A DNA stretch of 46,049 nucleotides from Roseomonas sp. (GCA_020249125.1 JADCGG010000047.1:1-46049), one strand, 5' to 3'. Positions 34,054 through 43,734 are shown, counted from the first letter of the stretch. Made by a program: numbers and translations. Notes: a model not told the origin generated them from the sequence alone.

Positions 34054-35325
34054 TTATATCAACGCGCGCCAGCCAATATCGCGCCGGCAAAACCCGCCCG
34101 GCCAATCAAGCTTGTCCGCGGCGGCATAAGCGGCATCGCGCGCCTCATTCAATGTTTTGCCGGTGGCGGCAATGCCCAGGACCCGCCCGCCGGTCGCGAT
34201 CAGTGCACCATCTTCGCGCCGGGCCGTGCCGGCATGGAACACCTGCACGCCTGGCACCTGGCCGGCGGCTTCCAGGCCGCGGATTTCGCTGCCCTTGGCG
34301 TAGCTGCTCGGATAGCCGCGCGCCGCCATCACCACCACCAGCGCGTGCAGCGCTTCCCAGCGCAGATCAAACCGCGCCAATTCGCCATCGCAAGCCGCCA
34401 GTAGCGCGGGCAGCAGATCCGATTTCAGGCGCAGCATCAGCACTTGGCATTCGGGATCGCCAAAGCGCACATTGAATTCGATCAGCTTCGGGCCTTCAGC
34501 CGTGATCATCAGCCCAGCGAACAACACGCCTTTGAAGGGCGCGCCGCGACGCGCCATTTCCGCCAGTACCGGACGGATGAGGCGCGCCATCACATCTTCC
34601 TGAAGCGCATCAGTGAAAATCGGCGGTGGGGAATAGGCACCCATGCCGCCGGTATTGGGGCCTGTATCGCCATCCCCCACGCGCTTATGGTCCTGCGCCG
34701 CACCCAGCGGCAAGGCGGTTGAGCCATCACACAGCGCGAAGAAGCTGACTTCTTCCCCCACCAGGCATTCTTCAATGACAACAGAGGCCCCCGCCGCGCC
34801 ATGCACGCGGTCTTCCATGATATCCGTGATGGCGGCTTCAGCTTCGGCGAGGCTTGCCGCCACCACCACACCCTTGCCGGCGGCAAGGCCATCGGCCTTC
34901 ACCACAATCGGCGCGCCTTTTTCGCGAATATAGGCGCGCGCGGCGGCGGCATCGGTGAAGCGCGCCCAGGCGGCGGTGGGCGCGCCGGCGGCATCGGCCA
35001 CTTCCTTGGTGAAGGTTTTGCTGCCTTCCAGCCGCGCGGCGGCAGCCGAAGGCCCGAAGCATTTGACGCCGGCGGCAGCGCAGGCATCGGCAAGGCCAAG
35101 CGTGAGCGGCGCTTCCGGCCCCACCACCACCAGATCAATCGCCTTGTCCTTGGCGAAGGCAATAAGGCCAGGGATATCCTCGGCGCCGATGGCGACACAT
35201 TTCGCCACCTCGGCGATTCCGGCATTGCCCGGCGCGCAGAACAGTTTTGTCAGTAGTGGCGATGCCGCCAAGGCCCAGCAGAGCGCATGTTCGCGGCCAC
35301 CGCCACCCACCACCAGCACACGCAT
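34054..35325 (-). CDS. purD: Phosphoribosylamine-glycine ligase
   Basis: 423-residue ATP-grasp enzyme joining phosphoribosylamine and glycine in purine synthesis. Visible motifs are [20 protein letters not shown] at the start, [43 protein letters not shown] (ATP-grasp lysine), [20 protein letters not shown] and [14 protein letters not shown] with metal-binding Glu and Asn. ATG 35325 with GAGG upstream fits the family start; four additional in-frame codons to 35337 are unlikely. It lies downstream of phoB on the same strand, 67 bases away, and may have its own promoter. Confidence 0.96.
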   Translation of the reverse strand: MRVLVVGGGGREHALCWALAASPLLTKLFCAPGNAGIAEVAKCVAIGAEDIPGLIAFAKDKAIDLVVVGPEAPLTLGLADACAAAGVKCFGPSAAAARLEGSKTFTKEVADAAGAPTAAWARFTDAAAARAYIREKGAPIVVKADGLAAGKGVVVAASLAEAEAAITDIMEDRVHGAAGASVVIEECLVGEEVSFFALCDGSTALPLGAAQDHKRVGDGDTGPNTGGMGAYSPPPIFTDALQEDVMARLIRPVLAEMARRGAPFKGVLFAGLMITAEGPKLIEFNVRFGDPECQVLMLRLKSDLLPALLAACDGELARFDLRWEALHALVVVMAARGYPSSYAKGSEIRGLEAAGQVPGVQVFHAGTARREDGALIATGGRVLGIAATGKTLNEARDAAYAAADKLDWPGGFCRRDIGWRALI

Positions 35326-35392
35326 CACAATCCTCACAAGCCGTTTGCGGGGGAGTGATTAGGCGCTTGCGCGGCGCGCGCCAAGATGGCGT

Positions 35393-36121
35393 TCAGCCCA
35401 GCCGATCCGGGTCTGAATCCAGTGCATAACCGGCGGAACGCACCGTGCGGATCAGGTCAATCTCATCATCCTGGTTGATCGCCTTACGCAGGCGGCGGAT
35501 ATGCACGTCCACTGTGCGCGGTTCCACATGGATATCGCGGCCCCACACCGCATCCAACAATTGTTCGCGGGCGAAAACGCGCCCCGGATGTTGCAGGAAG
35601 AATTCCAGCAGCCGGTATTCCGTCGGCCCAAGATGCAGCGGGCGCCCGGCGCGCGTGACGCGATGCGCATCCTGATCCATGGCAAGATCCGCGTAGCTGA
35701 GTGAACCCTTGGACGCCACACGCCCGGACCGGCGCAGCAGGGCGCGGATGCGGGCAATCACATGTTCCATCGCAAAGGGTTTGGCGATGTAATCATCCGC
35801 GCCGATATCAAGCGCGCGCACCGCGTCCTGGTCTTCCGTGCGCGCGGTCACCATGATGATCGGCAGATCGCGGGTTTCGGTGCGGCGGCGCAATTGCCGG
35901 CAGACCTCAATGCCTGAGAGCGATGGCAGCATCCAATCGAGCAGCATGACATCCGGCCGCGCTTCCGCGACACGGAGCAGCGCTTCCTGCCCATCCGCTG
36001 CTTCATCCACGCGGAAACCCTGTTTTTCGAGGTTGTAGCGCAGCAGTGTCAAAAGCGGCGCTTCATCCTCCACGATCAGCACCGTGGGTTTGGCAAGGCT
36101 GCTGTAGTTTTCTGCCATCAT
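35393..36121 (-). CDS. phoB: Phosphate regulon response regulator PhoB
   Basis: 242-residue OmpR-family response regulator that activates phosphate-starvation genes. The receiver domain holds the acidic pocket in VLIVEDEAPL, the phospho-acceptor Asp62 in VMLLDWMLP and the lysine in DYIAKPF. The C-terminal winged helix contains LGPTEYRLLEFF, REQLLDAVWG and the recognition region PRTVDVHIRRLRKAI. Start is ATG 36121 or the next codon, 36118. It is last in pstSCAB-phoU-phoB. The cognate kinase gene phoR is not adjacent in this window. A Pho box is visible before pstS, so the operon is probably autoregulated. Confidence 0.95.
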   Translation of the reverse strand: MMAENYSSLAKPTVLIVEDEAPLLTLLRYNLEKQGFRVDEAADGQEALLRVAEARPDVMLLDWMLPSLSGIEVCRQLRRRTETRDLPIIMVTARTEDQDAVRALDIGADDYIAKPFAMEHVIARIRALLRRSGRVASKGSLSYADLAMDQDAHRVTRAGRPLHLGPTEYRLLEFFLQHPGRVFAREQLLDAVWGRDIHVEPRTVDVHIRRLRKAINQDDEIDLIRTVRSAGYALDSDPDRLG

Positions 36122-36129
36122 GGCTGTGC

Positions 36130-36846
36130 CTATTCGCCCGGCGCCCGCACCACGGCGAAGGCCGAGGTATCGCCCTTTGGCCGATCTTCCGGCAGGTTTT
36201 CGCCACGGACGGCGAAATGAATACGCTCCGCGATATTCGTGGTGTGATCGCCGATGCGTTCCAGATTCTTGGCGATGAACAGCAAATGCGTCGCGGCGGT
36301 GATATTGCGCGGGTCTTCCATCATATGCGTCAGCATTTCACGAAAGATGCCGTTGTAGATTTCATCCACCGGTTCATCCGCCGCCCAGACGCGTTCGGCG
36401 GCTTCGGCATCATTTTGTACCAGCGCATCCATGGCGGCCTTCAGGTTTTCCTGCACCAGATGTGCCATGCGCTCAAAACCATTCATGCTGCCAAGTCCCG
36501 GCAAGGAGGCCAGCACAATGGACCGCTTCGCTGCATTGGCTGCGTAATCGCCAATGCGTTCCAGATCATTGGAAACCTTCATGCCGGCGATGATCAGGCG
36601 CAAATCCGCTGCCATGGGTTGGCGCAGCGCCAGAAGGCGCACACAAAACGCCTCAATCTCGCGCTCAAGCTGGTCAATTTGCACATCGCGCTGCACAACC
36701 TCGCCGGCCAGATCACTATCCCGGCGCACCAGGGCACGGGTCGCATCGGAAACCTGGCGTTCCACGAGGCCACCCATGCGCGCAATCATGTCGCGCAGCT
36801 TGCGCAAATCCTCATCATAGCTGCGGACGATATGTTCTGTGGGCAT
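36130..36846 (-). CDS. phoU: Phosphate transport system regulator PhoU
   Basis: 238-residue PhoU, a two-bundle helical metal-binding protein that links the Pst transporter to the PhoR sensor and keeps the regulon off when phosphate is plentiful. Both tandem PhoU repeats are visible with their metal-binding patterns: ISNDLERIGDYAANAAKR-like KVSNDLERIGDYAANAA in the first and AKNLERIGDHTTNIAERI in the second. AGGAG sits 9 bases before the ATG. It lies 20 bases from pstB and 8 bases from phoB, all in one operon. Confidence 0.95.
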   Translation of the reverse strand: MPTEHIVRSYDEDLRKLRDMIARMGGLVERQVSDATRALVRRDSDLAGEVVQRDVQIDQLEREIEAFCVRLLALRQPMAADLRLIIAGMKVSNDLERIGDYAANAAKRSIVLASLPGLGSMNGFERMAHLVQENLKAAMDALVQNDAEAAERVWAADEPVDEIYNGIFREMLTHMMEDPRNITAATHLLFIAKNLERIGDHTTNIAERIHFAVRGENLPEDRPKGDTSAFAVVRAPGE

Positions 36847-36866
36847 CTGTCTTTCTCCTGCCTGGT

Positions 36867-37706
36867 TCAGCCAAACCGGCCGGTGATGTATTCTTGCGTC
36901 TTGGGATGCTTGGGCGCGGTGAATAGCTGCGCCGCCGGCGCCACTTCAATCAATTCGCCCAGATAGAAAAACGCCACCTGATCCGCGCAGCGCGCCGCCT
37001 GCTGCATGTTATGCGTGACGATGGCAATGGTGAAATCGCGCTTCAATTCGTCAATCAGCTCCTCGATCTTCAGGGTGCTGATCGGGTCGAGCGCTGAGGT
37101 TGGTTCGTCAAACAGGATCACCTCGGGCCGCACGGCGATGGTGCGCGCGATGCAAAGCCGCTGCTGCTGGCCGCCGGAAAGGCCAAGCGCGGAACGGTCC
37201 AGCCTATCCTTCACCTCATCCCAAATGGCGGCGCGCGTCAGCGCCCATTCAATGCGCTCACCCATTTCGGATTTGGAGAGCTTTTCATGCAGGCGAATGC
37301 CGAAGGCGATGTTTTCGTAAATCGTCATCGGGAAGGGGGTGGGCTTCTGGAACACCATGCCCACCTTGGCGCGCAAGGAATTCAGGTCGGTGGAATCGGC
37401 GATGATGTTTTCTCCGTCCATCATCACCTCACCGGTCGCGCGCTGGCCGGGGTAAAGGCTATACATGCGGTTGAGCACGCGCAGCAGGGTGGATTTGCCA
37501 CAGCCGGAAGGGCCGATCATGCCGGTAACCTGGCGGTCCGGCAGGTCAAGATTGATCCCCTTCAACGCGCGATTATCGCCATAGAAGAAATCCAGATTGC
37601 GAATGGCCACACGCGCATTGTTCAGCGCGGCTTCTGACCGCGCCTGCATGCCGCCGAAGCTTTTCGTCGTGGCGGTCGTGCCTGGTGTTTCGGTGGAAAG
37701 GCTCAT
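36867..37706 (-). CDS. pstB: Phosphate ABC transporter ATP-binding protein
   Basis: 279-residue ATPase that energises phosphate import. Walker A is [17 protein letters not shown], the signature motif is [16 protein letters not shown], Walker B is [13 protein letters not shown], and the switch His is in [10 protein letters not shown]. The N-terminal 30 residues ([16 protein letters not shown]) are a variable extension. GGAGAAA precedes the start. It is a standard member of the pst operon, between pstA and phoU. Confidence 0.97.
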   Translation of the reverse strand: MSLSTETPGTTATTKSFGGMQARSEAALNNARVAIRNLDFFYGDNRALKGINLDLPDRQVTGMIGPSGCGKSTLLRVLNRMYSLYPGQRATGEVMMDGENIIADSTDLNSLRAKVGMVFQKPTPFPMTIYENIAFGIRLHEKLSKSEMGERIEWALTRAAIWDEVKDRLDRSALGLSGGQQQRLCIARTIAVRPEVILFDEPTSALDPISTLKIEELIDELKRDFTIAIVTHNMQQAARCADQVAFFYLGELIEVAPAAQLFTAPKHPKTQEYITGRFG

Positions 37707-37723
37707 TTTCTCCGTCCTTCCGG

Positions 37724-38617
37724 TCAGATGCGGCTGCGCAATAGCGTGCGCGCCAGGATATTGAGGCCGAGCACGCTAAGCGTGATCAGCAGCGCGCCGG
37801 CCCAGGCAAGCGCGATCCAATCCTCAAAAGGCGAACCGGCGAAGGCGTAGATGGTCACCGGCAGGCTTGACATCGGCTTTGAAAGATCCGTGGACCAGGC
37901 GTTATTACCGAGCGAGGTGAACAGCAGCGGCGCGGTTTCACCTGCCACTCGCGCCACGGCCAAAAGAATGCCGGTGATGATGCCGGCAAGTGCGGCGCGC
38001 CAGCAGATCAGGATGATCATCTTCCACTTGGGCGCACCAAGCCCCACCACCGCTTCACGCAGCGTATTGGGGATCAATTGCAGCATGTCTTCCGTGGTGC
38101 GCACCACGATGGGGATAACGATGATCGCAAGCGCGGCAATGCCGGCCCAGCCAGAAAACCCGCCAAAGGGCAGCACCAGGATCTGATAGACAAACAAACC
38201 GATCAGGATGGAAGGCGCGGAAAGCAGAATGTCGGAGACAAAGCGCACCGCATTCCCCAACCAGGAATTCTTGGCATATTCCGCCAAATAAGTGCCGACC
38301 AGCATGCCAATCGGCGTGCCGATCGCGGTGCCGATCAGGGATTGGATCAGGCTGCCCACAATGGCGTTCAGCAACCCGCCCTCAGACCCAGGCGGCGCCG
38401 TCACATGGGTGAAGACGCGCAGCGACATCGCCTCAAAACCACGATAGAAAAGCGTGATCAGGATTGACGCCAAAAGCACCAGGCCAATGATCGTAGCTGC
38501 GAGGCAAAGCGTGCGGATGATCCGATCCGTGCGCTTGCGGGAAGCGCCAAGCCGCGCGGCGGTTGCGGCATCCTTGCGCGGACCCGGATGGGACATGGAG
38601 GAAAGGGCGAGCGACAT
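37724..38617 (-). CDS. pstA: Phosphate ABC transporter permease PstA
   Basis: 297-residue inner-membrane permease with about six helices. The binding-protein-dependent transport signature that contacts PstB lies around [20 protein letters not shown] (EAA loop). The helix 1 region ([20 protein letters not shown]) follows a charged N-terminal extension with RKRTDRIIR. The gene starts 3 bases after the pstC stop and ends 17 bases before pstB. It forms a heterodimer with PstC. Confidence 0.95.
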   Translation of the reverse strand: MSLALSSMSHPGPRKDAATAARLGASRKRTDRIIRTLCLAATIIGLVLLASILITLFYRGFEAMSLRVFTHVTAPPGSEGGLLNAIVGSLIQSLIGTAIGTPIGMLVGTYLAEYAKNSWLGNAVRFVSDILLSAPSILIGLFVYQILVLPFGGFSGWAGIAALAIIVIPIVVRTTEDMLQLIPNTLREAVVGLGAPKWKMIILICWRAALAGIITGILLAVARVAGETAPLLFTSLGNNAWSTDLSKPMSSLPVTIYAFAGSPFEDWIALAWAGALLITLSVLGLNILARTLLRSRI

Positions 38618-38620
38618 GGT

Positions 38621-39583
38621 TCAGACCTTCAGCCGCGACCGCAGCAGATAACGCGATGTGGCCAATACCGCGAAGGAAAGCACGAAAAGGATGAAGCCGA
38701 GCGCCAGCAAGGATGCCAGCTTCAGACTACCGATTTCGCTCTCCCCAAATTCCAGCGCGATGAGTGAGGCGATGGTATTCCCCGGCCCGAATAGTGAAGA
38801 TGAAATCCGGTTCGCATTGCCGATCACGAAGGTTACGGCCATGGTCTCACCCAGGGCGCGCCCAAGGCCGAGCATGATGCCGCCCACAACGGAAACCCGC
38901 GTATAGGGAATGACCACGCCCTTCATCACTTCCCAGGTGGTGGCGCCAAGACCATAGGCGCTTTCCTTGTAGACGGGCGGCACCTGTTCAAAGACATCGC
39001 GCATGGTGGCAGCGATGAAGGGCAGCACCATGATAGCCAGGATGAAGGCGGCGGTGAACAACCCCGTGCCGAAGGGCGGCCCCTGAAACAGAAAGCCGAT
39101 CAGCGGCAATTCCCCGACCGTATCAATGATGAAGGGCTGGACATGCTGGGCAAAGGCGGGCGCAATAATAAAAAACCCCCACATGCCGTAAATGATGGAA
39201 GGCACCGCGGCCAAAAGCTCCACCGCCGTGCCGACCGGGCGGCGCATCCAAGGCGGCGCCAATTCGGTCAGGAAGAAGGCGACTCCAAAGGCGAGTGGCA
39301 CTGCCATGATAATGGCCAGGATGGCGGTGATGATGGTGCCGTAAATGGATACACCTGCGCCGAATAATTCCCGGACCGGATCCCAATCCGTGGAGGTGAC
39401 GAAAGGGATACCAAAAGCACGAAAAGCCGGCAGGCCGGCGATGAAAAGTTCAATGATCAGGGCGCCAAGCAGGATCAGCACAAATAGGCCGGCGGCCTGA
39501 CAGACCAGGGCGAAGACCTTATCCCCAAAACTGCTGCTGCGCCGGCGGGCAGCTTGGGGAAGGGGGGCGGATGCGGAAGCCAA
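38621..39583 (-). CDS. pstC: Phosphate ABC transporter permease PstC
   Basis: 320-residue inner-membrane permease partner of PstA, with about six to seven helices. Family blocks visible are LAIIMAVPLAFGVAFFLTEL, ELLAAVPSIIYGMWGFF and the EAA loop YKESAYGLGATTWEVMKGVV. The length is normal for the family. It follows pstS after a 72-base gap that holds a strong hairpin, so its expression is probably lower than that of the binding protein. Confidence 0.95.
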   Translation of the reverse strand: MASASAPLPQAARRRSSSFGDKVFALVCQAAGLFVLILLGALIIELFIAGLPAFRAFGIPFVTSTDWDPVRELFGAGVSIYGTIITAILAIIMAVPLAFGVAFFLTELAPPWMRRPVGTAVELLAAVPSIIYGMWGFFIIAPAFAQHVQPFIIDTVGELPLIGFLFQGPPFGTGLFTAAFILAIMVLPFIAATMRDVFEQVPPVYKESAYGLGATTWEVMKGVVIPYTRVSVVGGIMLGLGRALGETMAVTFVIGNANRISSSLFGPGNTIASLIALEFGESEIGSLKLASLLALGFILFVLSFAVLATSRYLLRSRLKV

Positions 39584-39618
39584 GGGTCACCCCCGGGGGT
39601 TTGGGGTAGAAAGGAAGC

Positions 39619-39645
39619 CCCCGCAGGCAAGCACTGCCTGCGGGG
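39619..39645 (-). terminator. Hairpin between pstS and pstC (attenuator or mRNA stabiliser)
   Basis: Perfect 11-bp inverted repeat: CCCCGCAGGCA (39619-39629) and TGCCTGCGGGG (39635-39645) with a 5-base loop. On the minus strand it is followed by CTTCCTTTCT, not a pure T-run, so termination would be partial at best. Such hairpins are common after binding-protein genes and let pstS be made in excess of the permease. Confidence 0.7.
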
Positions 39646-39655
39646 TGATTGCGCC

Positions 39656-40675
39656 TCAGGCGCCGAAGCTTTGCCGCCAGGCGGCGCGCACCGCGTTATG
39701 CACCGATTCGGGCAGCGGGATATATTCCAATTCCTCGGCCAGCTTGCTGCCATTGGCGAAGGCCCAATCGAAGAAGCGGCGCACATTGGCGCTCCGCGTT
39801 GCATCGGTCGGGTTGGTGGGCAGCAAAATGAAGGTGGGCGCCACAATCGGCCAGGAATCCGGGCCGGGCGTGTCAATCACATTGGCGGCAAAGCCGGGCA
39901 CGTTCCAATTGGCGGCAGAGGCGGCCGCCATGAATGTCTTATGTTCGGGCTTCACGAAATTGCCGGCATTGTTGCGGATTTGCGTGGTGACCAGCTTATT
40001 CGTGATGGCATAGGCATTTTCCACATAGCCAATGGCGCCGCGCACATTGCGCACCGTGCCGGCCACACCTTCATTGCCGCGCGCGCCGGTGCCGGCGGGG
40101 AAGCGCACCGAAGTGCCAACCCCCACCCGGGTCTTCCATTCTTCTGACACGGCAGACAGATAGGAAACCCACACAAAGGTCGTGCCCGAACCATCCGCGC
40201 GATAGGCCGGGGCGATGGCCAGATTCGGCAATGAAAGGCCAGGGTTGAGAGCGACGATCTGCGGGTCATTCCAGCGGGTGATCTTGCCGAGGTAGATATC
40301 CGCCAGCAGCGGCCCGGTCAGGCGCAGCTGATCTTCAGCGATGCCCGGAATATTCACAATGGCGACCAGCGATCCCATCACGGTTGGGAATTGCAGCAGA
40401 TTGCCCTCGGTCAACCGTTGGGCATCCAGCGGCGCATCGGTCGCGCCGAAATCAACCGTGCGGTTGCGGATCTGGTTGATGCCCGCGCCCGAGCCCACGG
40501 ATTGGTAATTGACCTGAATGCCAGTGGCCGCGCGTGCCGCTTCGGCCCATTTCTGATAGATCGGGTTCGGGAAGGTCGCCCCCGCGCCCGTGATCTGGGC
40601 TGTCTGCGCCTTTGCGCCAAAAACAGGAAGGGAAAGGGCGGCGCTGGCGCCAAGAAGAAGGGATCGCCTGTTCAC
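39656..40675 (-). CDS. pstS: Periplasmic phosphate-binding protein PstS
   Basis: 339-residue periplasmic phosphate receptor. The signal region VNRRSLLLGASAALSLPVFG (first residue read as Met) carries a twin arginine and cleaves near AKA/AQT. Mature protein motifs ITGAGATFPNPIYQKW, YQSVGSGAGINQI, DFGATDAPLD and YRADGSGTTF form the phosphate pocket. I chose GTG 40675 because GGAG lies 7 bases upstream and no ATG occurs before the signal; the frame is open to 40810. First gene of the pst operon, with a Pho box about 90 bases upstream. Confidence 0.95.
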   Translation of the reverse strand: MNRRSLLLGASAALSLPVFGAKAQTAQITGAGATFPNPIYQKWAEAARAATGIQVNYQSVGSGAGINQIRNRTVDFGATDAPLDAQRLTEGNLLQFPTVMGSLVAIVNIPGIAEDQLRLTGPLLADIYLGKITRWNDPQIVALNPGLSLPNLAIAPAYRADGSGTTFVWVSYLSAVSEEWKTRVGVGTSVRFPAGTGARGNEGVAGTVRNVRGAIGYVENAYAITNKLVTTQIRNNAGNFVKPEHKTFMAAASAANWNVPGFAANVIDTPGPDSWPIVAPTFILLPTNPTDATRSANVRRFFDWAFANGSKLAEELEYIPLPESVHNAVRAAWRQSFGA

Positions 40676-40762
40676 GGGAATGCTCCGATTGCTGAACCAA
40701 ACCGCCCTGGAAGGGCGTTGAACGCCTTCTAGAAAGGCTCTGCGACGCTTCGATTTCAGTTT

Positions 40763-40782
40763 GATGAAGCTTTTATGACAAG
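40763..40782 (-). promoter_or_regulatory. Pho box upstream of pstS
   Basis: On the minus strand the site reads CTTGTCATAAAAGCTTCATC, two CTGTCAT-like 7-mers separated by an A-rich 4-mer, the PhoB-binding pattern. It lies about 90 bases upstream of the pstS GTG. Confidence 0.68.
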
Positions 40783-40814
40783 CACCCGGACAAGTCCGGA
40801 TGTTATCCACAGGA

Positions 40815-41609
40815 CTATTGATACCAGCCTGGCCGGCGCTTGGCCTGAAACGCGGCTAGACCCGCCCGGCCTTCAGGGGCGGCACGCTGCATCCAGCCTT
40901 CTTGCGCCAATTGCGCGACCTCTCGCGGGGTAAGCGCAAGCCCATTGGCCTCCAGGAAGGAAGTTTTGGTGACCGCAATGGCGGTTGGCGCGGAAAGCAT
41001 CATCTGATCAATGATATGCGCGAGCCGCGCTTCAATGGCATCCGCCGCCACAACCTCATGCACCAAACCGATGCGCAGTGCCTCGGCGGCGTCAAAACGC
41101 TCACCGGTGATGGCGTAGCGGCGGGTTTGCCTGAGGCCGAGCGCATTCACCATATGCGTGCTGATCGGCGTCGGTGCCACACCAACCCGCACTTCGGTAA
41201 TGCCGAATTGCGCCGCCGGGGTGGCCAGCGCCACATCCACGCAGCAGGCAATGCCCACACCGCCGCCAAAACACGCCCCCTGGATGACGGCAAAGGTGGG
41301 TTTGGGGAATTCATTGAGCTTGCGCATGGCCTCGGTGGTCGCGAGCGAGGCCGCGAAGGCGGGTTCGGGCGGATAGGCCGCCACTTCCGCCAGCCAATCA
41401 ATATCGGCCCCGGCCTGGAAATGCGCCCCGGCGCCGCGGATCACCAGGCCGCGAATGGCGGTATCGGGGCGCAGTTGATCCAGCCCGGCAATCAGCCCTT
41501 CCAGCATGGCGGCGTTATAGGCATTGCCCTTATGCGGGCGGTTCAGCGTGGCGGTCGCAATGCCGCGCGCATCTATGGTGAGCAGCACGGGCTTGTCTGT
41601 TTCGGTCAT
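40815..41609 (-). CDS. Enoyl-CoA hydratase/isomerase family protein
   Basis: 264-residue crotonase-fold enzyme. Visible are the CoA and oxyanion-hole segments GAGAHFQAGADIDWLAEV and QGACFGGGVGIACCVDVALA, and the catalytic glutamate region FGITEVRVGVAPTPIS. Most members hydrate trans-2-enoyl-CoA, but the family includes isomerases and lyases, and a terpene or methylglutaconyl-CoA substrate is equally possible; the sequence alone does not decide. ATG 41609 (MTETDKPVLLTIDARGIATA) gives the normal length; the frame extends to 41642. It ends just upstream of the pstS leader and is 90 bases from the DUF411 gene, without clear co-transcription. Confidence 0.88.
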   Translation of the reverse strand: MTETDKPVLLTIDARGIATATLNRPHKGNAYNAAMLEGLIAGLDQLRPDTAIRGLVIRGAGAHFQAGADIDWLAEVAAYPPEPAFAASLATTEAMRKLNEFPKPTFAVIQGACFGGGVGIACCVDVALATPAAQFGITEVRVGVAPTPISTHMVNALGLRQTRRYAITGERFDAAEALRIGLVHEVVAADAIEARLAHIIDQMMLSAPTAIAVTKTSFLEANGLALTPREVAQLAQEGWMQRAAPEGRAGLAAFQAKRRPGWYQ

Positions 41610-41699
41610 GGCGGTCCCCATCCTTGGTTGGGCCGCCATCATCGCTCTTGGCCGGCACTGACGCCAGCCCGGCGCGGGATGGCTGCCCTGCCTTTAGCG

Positions 41700-42167
41700 T
41701 CAGAAAACCTTGCTGCCGCGCATCCTAAGCCACGCGAAGTGGCTGCCATCGGCCCGCCATGCAGCCACATGATAGATTTCAGCTTCCTGACCGGGGACTT
41801 CCATACCGGGCGTACCAATCGGCATGGCCGGCACCGCAAGCCCCACAACGCCCGGCGGCGTTTCCGCCAAGGCACGGCGAATGGCCAAGGCGGGCACATG
41901 GCCTTCAATTTTCAGCCATCCGGCAATCCGCGCCGCGTGGCAGGAAAGCAAATCTGCGGGCGTGCCCAGCATCCGGCGAATGGGCGCGACGGATGCGACA
42001 ACGCGGTCCGTCACCGCGAAGACTTCCGCGCGCACATGCTCAACCCAGCCAATGCAGCATCCGCAATTGGGATCGCGCCAAACCTCGGCACTTTCCTTTC
42101 CTTCAGCAACAACAGGGATCGCGAAGACGGATAGGGCGGCGATTGCCAGGGCACGGCGGGGCAGCAT
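41700..42167 (-). CDS. DUF411 family metal-binding protein
   Basis: 155 residues with a signal peptide (MLPRRALAIAALSVFAIPVV, cleavage near AEG). The family signature is visible as VWRDPNCGCCIGWVEHVRAE, in which Cys35, Cys37 and Cys38 probably bind metal, then LLSCHAARIAGWLKIEGHVP and GLAVPAMPIGTPGME. DUF411 proteins are commonly linked to copper or other metal resistance, and here it is the last gene of a copC-copD-DUF411 operon. ATG 42167 follows AGGAAGG; the TTG at 42173 is a less likely start. Confidence 0.88.
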   Translation of the reverse strand: MLPRRALAIAALSVFAIPVVAEGKESAEVWRDPNCGCCIGWVEHVRAEVFAVTDRVVASVAPIRRMLGTPADLLSCHAARIAGWLKIEGHVPALAIRRALAETPPGVVGLAVPAMPIGTPGMEVPGQEAEIYHVAAWRADGSHFAWLRMRGSKVF

Positions 42168-42182
42168 GGGCAATGCCTTCCT

Positions 42183-43091
42183 CTAACTTGTTATCCGGTG
42201 GCCGTAATCCACCGGGTGAACCGAAACCATCTCAGCAGCAACATAGAAGGCCAAGGCGACAAAGGCCATTTCAAGCTTGATTGATGCGGCAAGCCGATCG
42301 CCCGCGCCTGCCTCACCACGCGCAAGTGCCGGGGTGTGGCGAAGCCGGTTCCAAAGCGCCAAACCAAGCGCGGCCAGCACGGCCATGACCTTCCACGCCA
42401 AGGCCCAGCCATGCCAGGCATCAAAAATCCGATCCAGGCGCAGAGTAAGATACCAGCTTAATAGCACACCGGTGATGAGCATGATCATCACAGACCAGAT
42501 TGCAGCGCGGCTCCAATCCTGGATCAGGCTTGCAGCGCTGCCGCTGTTGGAGCGGCCCGCCACCCAGAGCAATGGCGGCAAGGACCCCACCCAGAAGGCA
42601 ACCACCGCAAGATGCAGCACGACCAGCGCGGCGATTTCCTGACGCGGTGCGAATAGCATGGAATGCCCCATGGCGGCGTAGGAAGCGATCACCAGCAAGG
42701 CCCCAATCGCCGCCATCGCAGACCTGATGCGCCACGGCATTACCACTGCCGCAAGCAAAACCAAGCCACCGGCGCGCAGCCAGAAGGCATCACCGATGCG
42801 GGAACGCATCACGGCAGCCCATACATCCGGATCAGAAATATTGGCCCCAGCTGTCAGCACCAGCACGCGCAGGATCAACGCAAGAATTGATAGCGCAATG
42901 CCAGCGCCAATCGCGCCCAATAGAGTTCGATGCAGCCTTGCGGTTTCATGCGCTTCCAACCGATGCCCAAAGCCAATGGCAAAAATGCCAAGCCCCACAG
43001 CGCCGATGGTCGTGATGTAATAAAGCGCGCGGATGATGACGGTAATGCCATCAAGCAGGGAAGCGTCAGGCTGAAGATATTCAAGGATCAT
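42183..43091 (-). CDS. copD: Copper resistance protein CopD family
   Basis: 302-residue inner-membrane protein with about eight helices, beginning MILEYLQPDASLLDGITVII. Conserved features of CopD/PcoD are YAAMGHSMLFAP, LHLAVVAFWVGSLPPLLW, with a histidine in a membrane helix, and DAWHGWALAWKVMAV. The family is proposed to pass copper from CopC across the inner membrane. ATG 43091 overlaps the copC stop by ATGA. The frame is open to 43166 inside copC but the family N-terminus begins here. Confidence 0.87.
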   Translation of the reverse strand: MILEYLQPDASLLDGITVIIRALYYITTIGAVGLGIFAIGFGHRLEAHETARLHRTLLGAIGAGIALSILALILRVLVLTAGANISDPDVWAAVMRSRIGDAFWLRAGGLVLLAAVVMPWRIRSAMAAIGALLVIASYAAMGHSMLFAPRQEIAALVVLHLAVVAFWVGSLPPLLWVAGRSNSGSAASLIQDWSRAAIWSVMIMLITGVLLSWYLTLRLDRIFDAWHGWALAWKVMAVLAALGLALWNRLRHTPALARGEAGAGDRLAASIKLEMAFVALAFYVAAEMVSVHPVDYGHRITS

Positions 43092-43465
43092 GACCGGCCT
43101 GGTGCCTCTACACGAAAAGAAATAACGCCGCCGGTAGGGTGCCCATCCGCTGAAATGATGCGCCATTCCGCGCGATAAGCGCCCGGCGAGAGTATGGGCA
43201 GGGGGATTACCTCGTTTGTGGCGGCGCGGATGCCGCGTCGGGGCAGGACGATTTCCTCCCCACCAACGCGGTAAAGACGCAGCGCGGTCAATTGCACCCG
43301 TTCATTGAAATGCAATTCGATCTTTTCTGGCGATTGCATCAATACGGCTCCAGCCGCGGGAATTGACTGGCGCAGCTCGGAATGGGCCGCGGCCGGTGGG
43401 ATGGCCATAACCAGCACTACCAAGCGCAAGGCGCAGCGCCGAATGGTTTGTAGAAATGTGGTCAT
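43088..43465 (-). CDS. copC: Periplasmic copper-binding protein CopC family
   Basis: 125 residues. A signal peptide (residues 1-27, CALRLVVLVMAIPPAAA) leaves a mature protein that begins with His28 (HSELRQSIPAAGAVL), the N-terminal copper ligand of CopC. The conserved histidine near the end is in SADGHPTGGVISF, and SPEKIELHFNERVQL is a typical beta-sandwich strand. Start ATG 43465; the longer frame to 43663 lacks support. It overlaps copD. About 270 bases separate it from the divergent ggt-type gene and hold no other gene. Confidence 0.9.
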   Translation of the reverse strand: MTTFLQTIRRCALRLVVLVMAIPPAAAHSELRQSIPAAGAVLMQSPEKIELHFNERVQLTALRLYRVGGEEIVLPRRGIRAATNEVIPLPILSPGAYRAEWRIISADGHPTGGVISFRVEAPGRS

Positions 43466-43734
43466 CACGAACACTGGCGAAACCTGCTTTTTACTGAGGA
43501 ACAAAACAGCATCCTTTGTGAGGCTTCCCCCCCTGGGAAGGTCAATAGTGGCGGTTCCAGGCCACCGGGCACATGCTCTGCCCAAGTTGCCCTGTCTGGC
43601 TCGCTGGCGCCCGGATGGGGCGGATAGCCGCTCACCTGACCCTTCGACTGAACCGAGAGCCATTGGCGCCGAAGGCCAAAGCGGTCAAACTAGCCCAGTC
43701 CATAGCGCCTGCTTTCTTTTTCGCGGAGCTTACC

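Noticed and set aside
40902-42134. A 410-codon plus-strand open frame opposite the enoyl-CoA hydratase and DUF411 genes
   Set aside because: It crosses two well-supported genes and their gap on the other strand, with Gly/Arg/His-rich composition typical of shadow frames.
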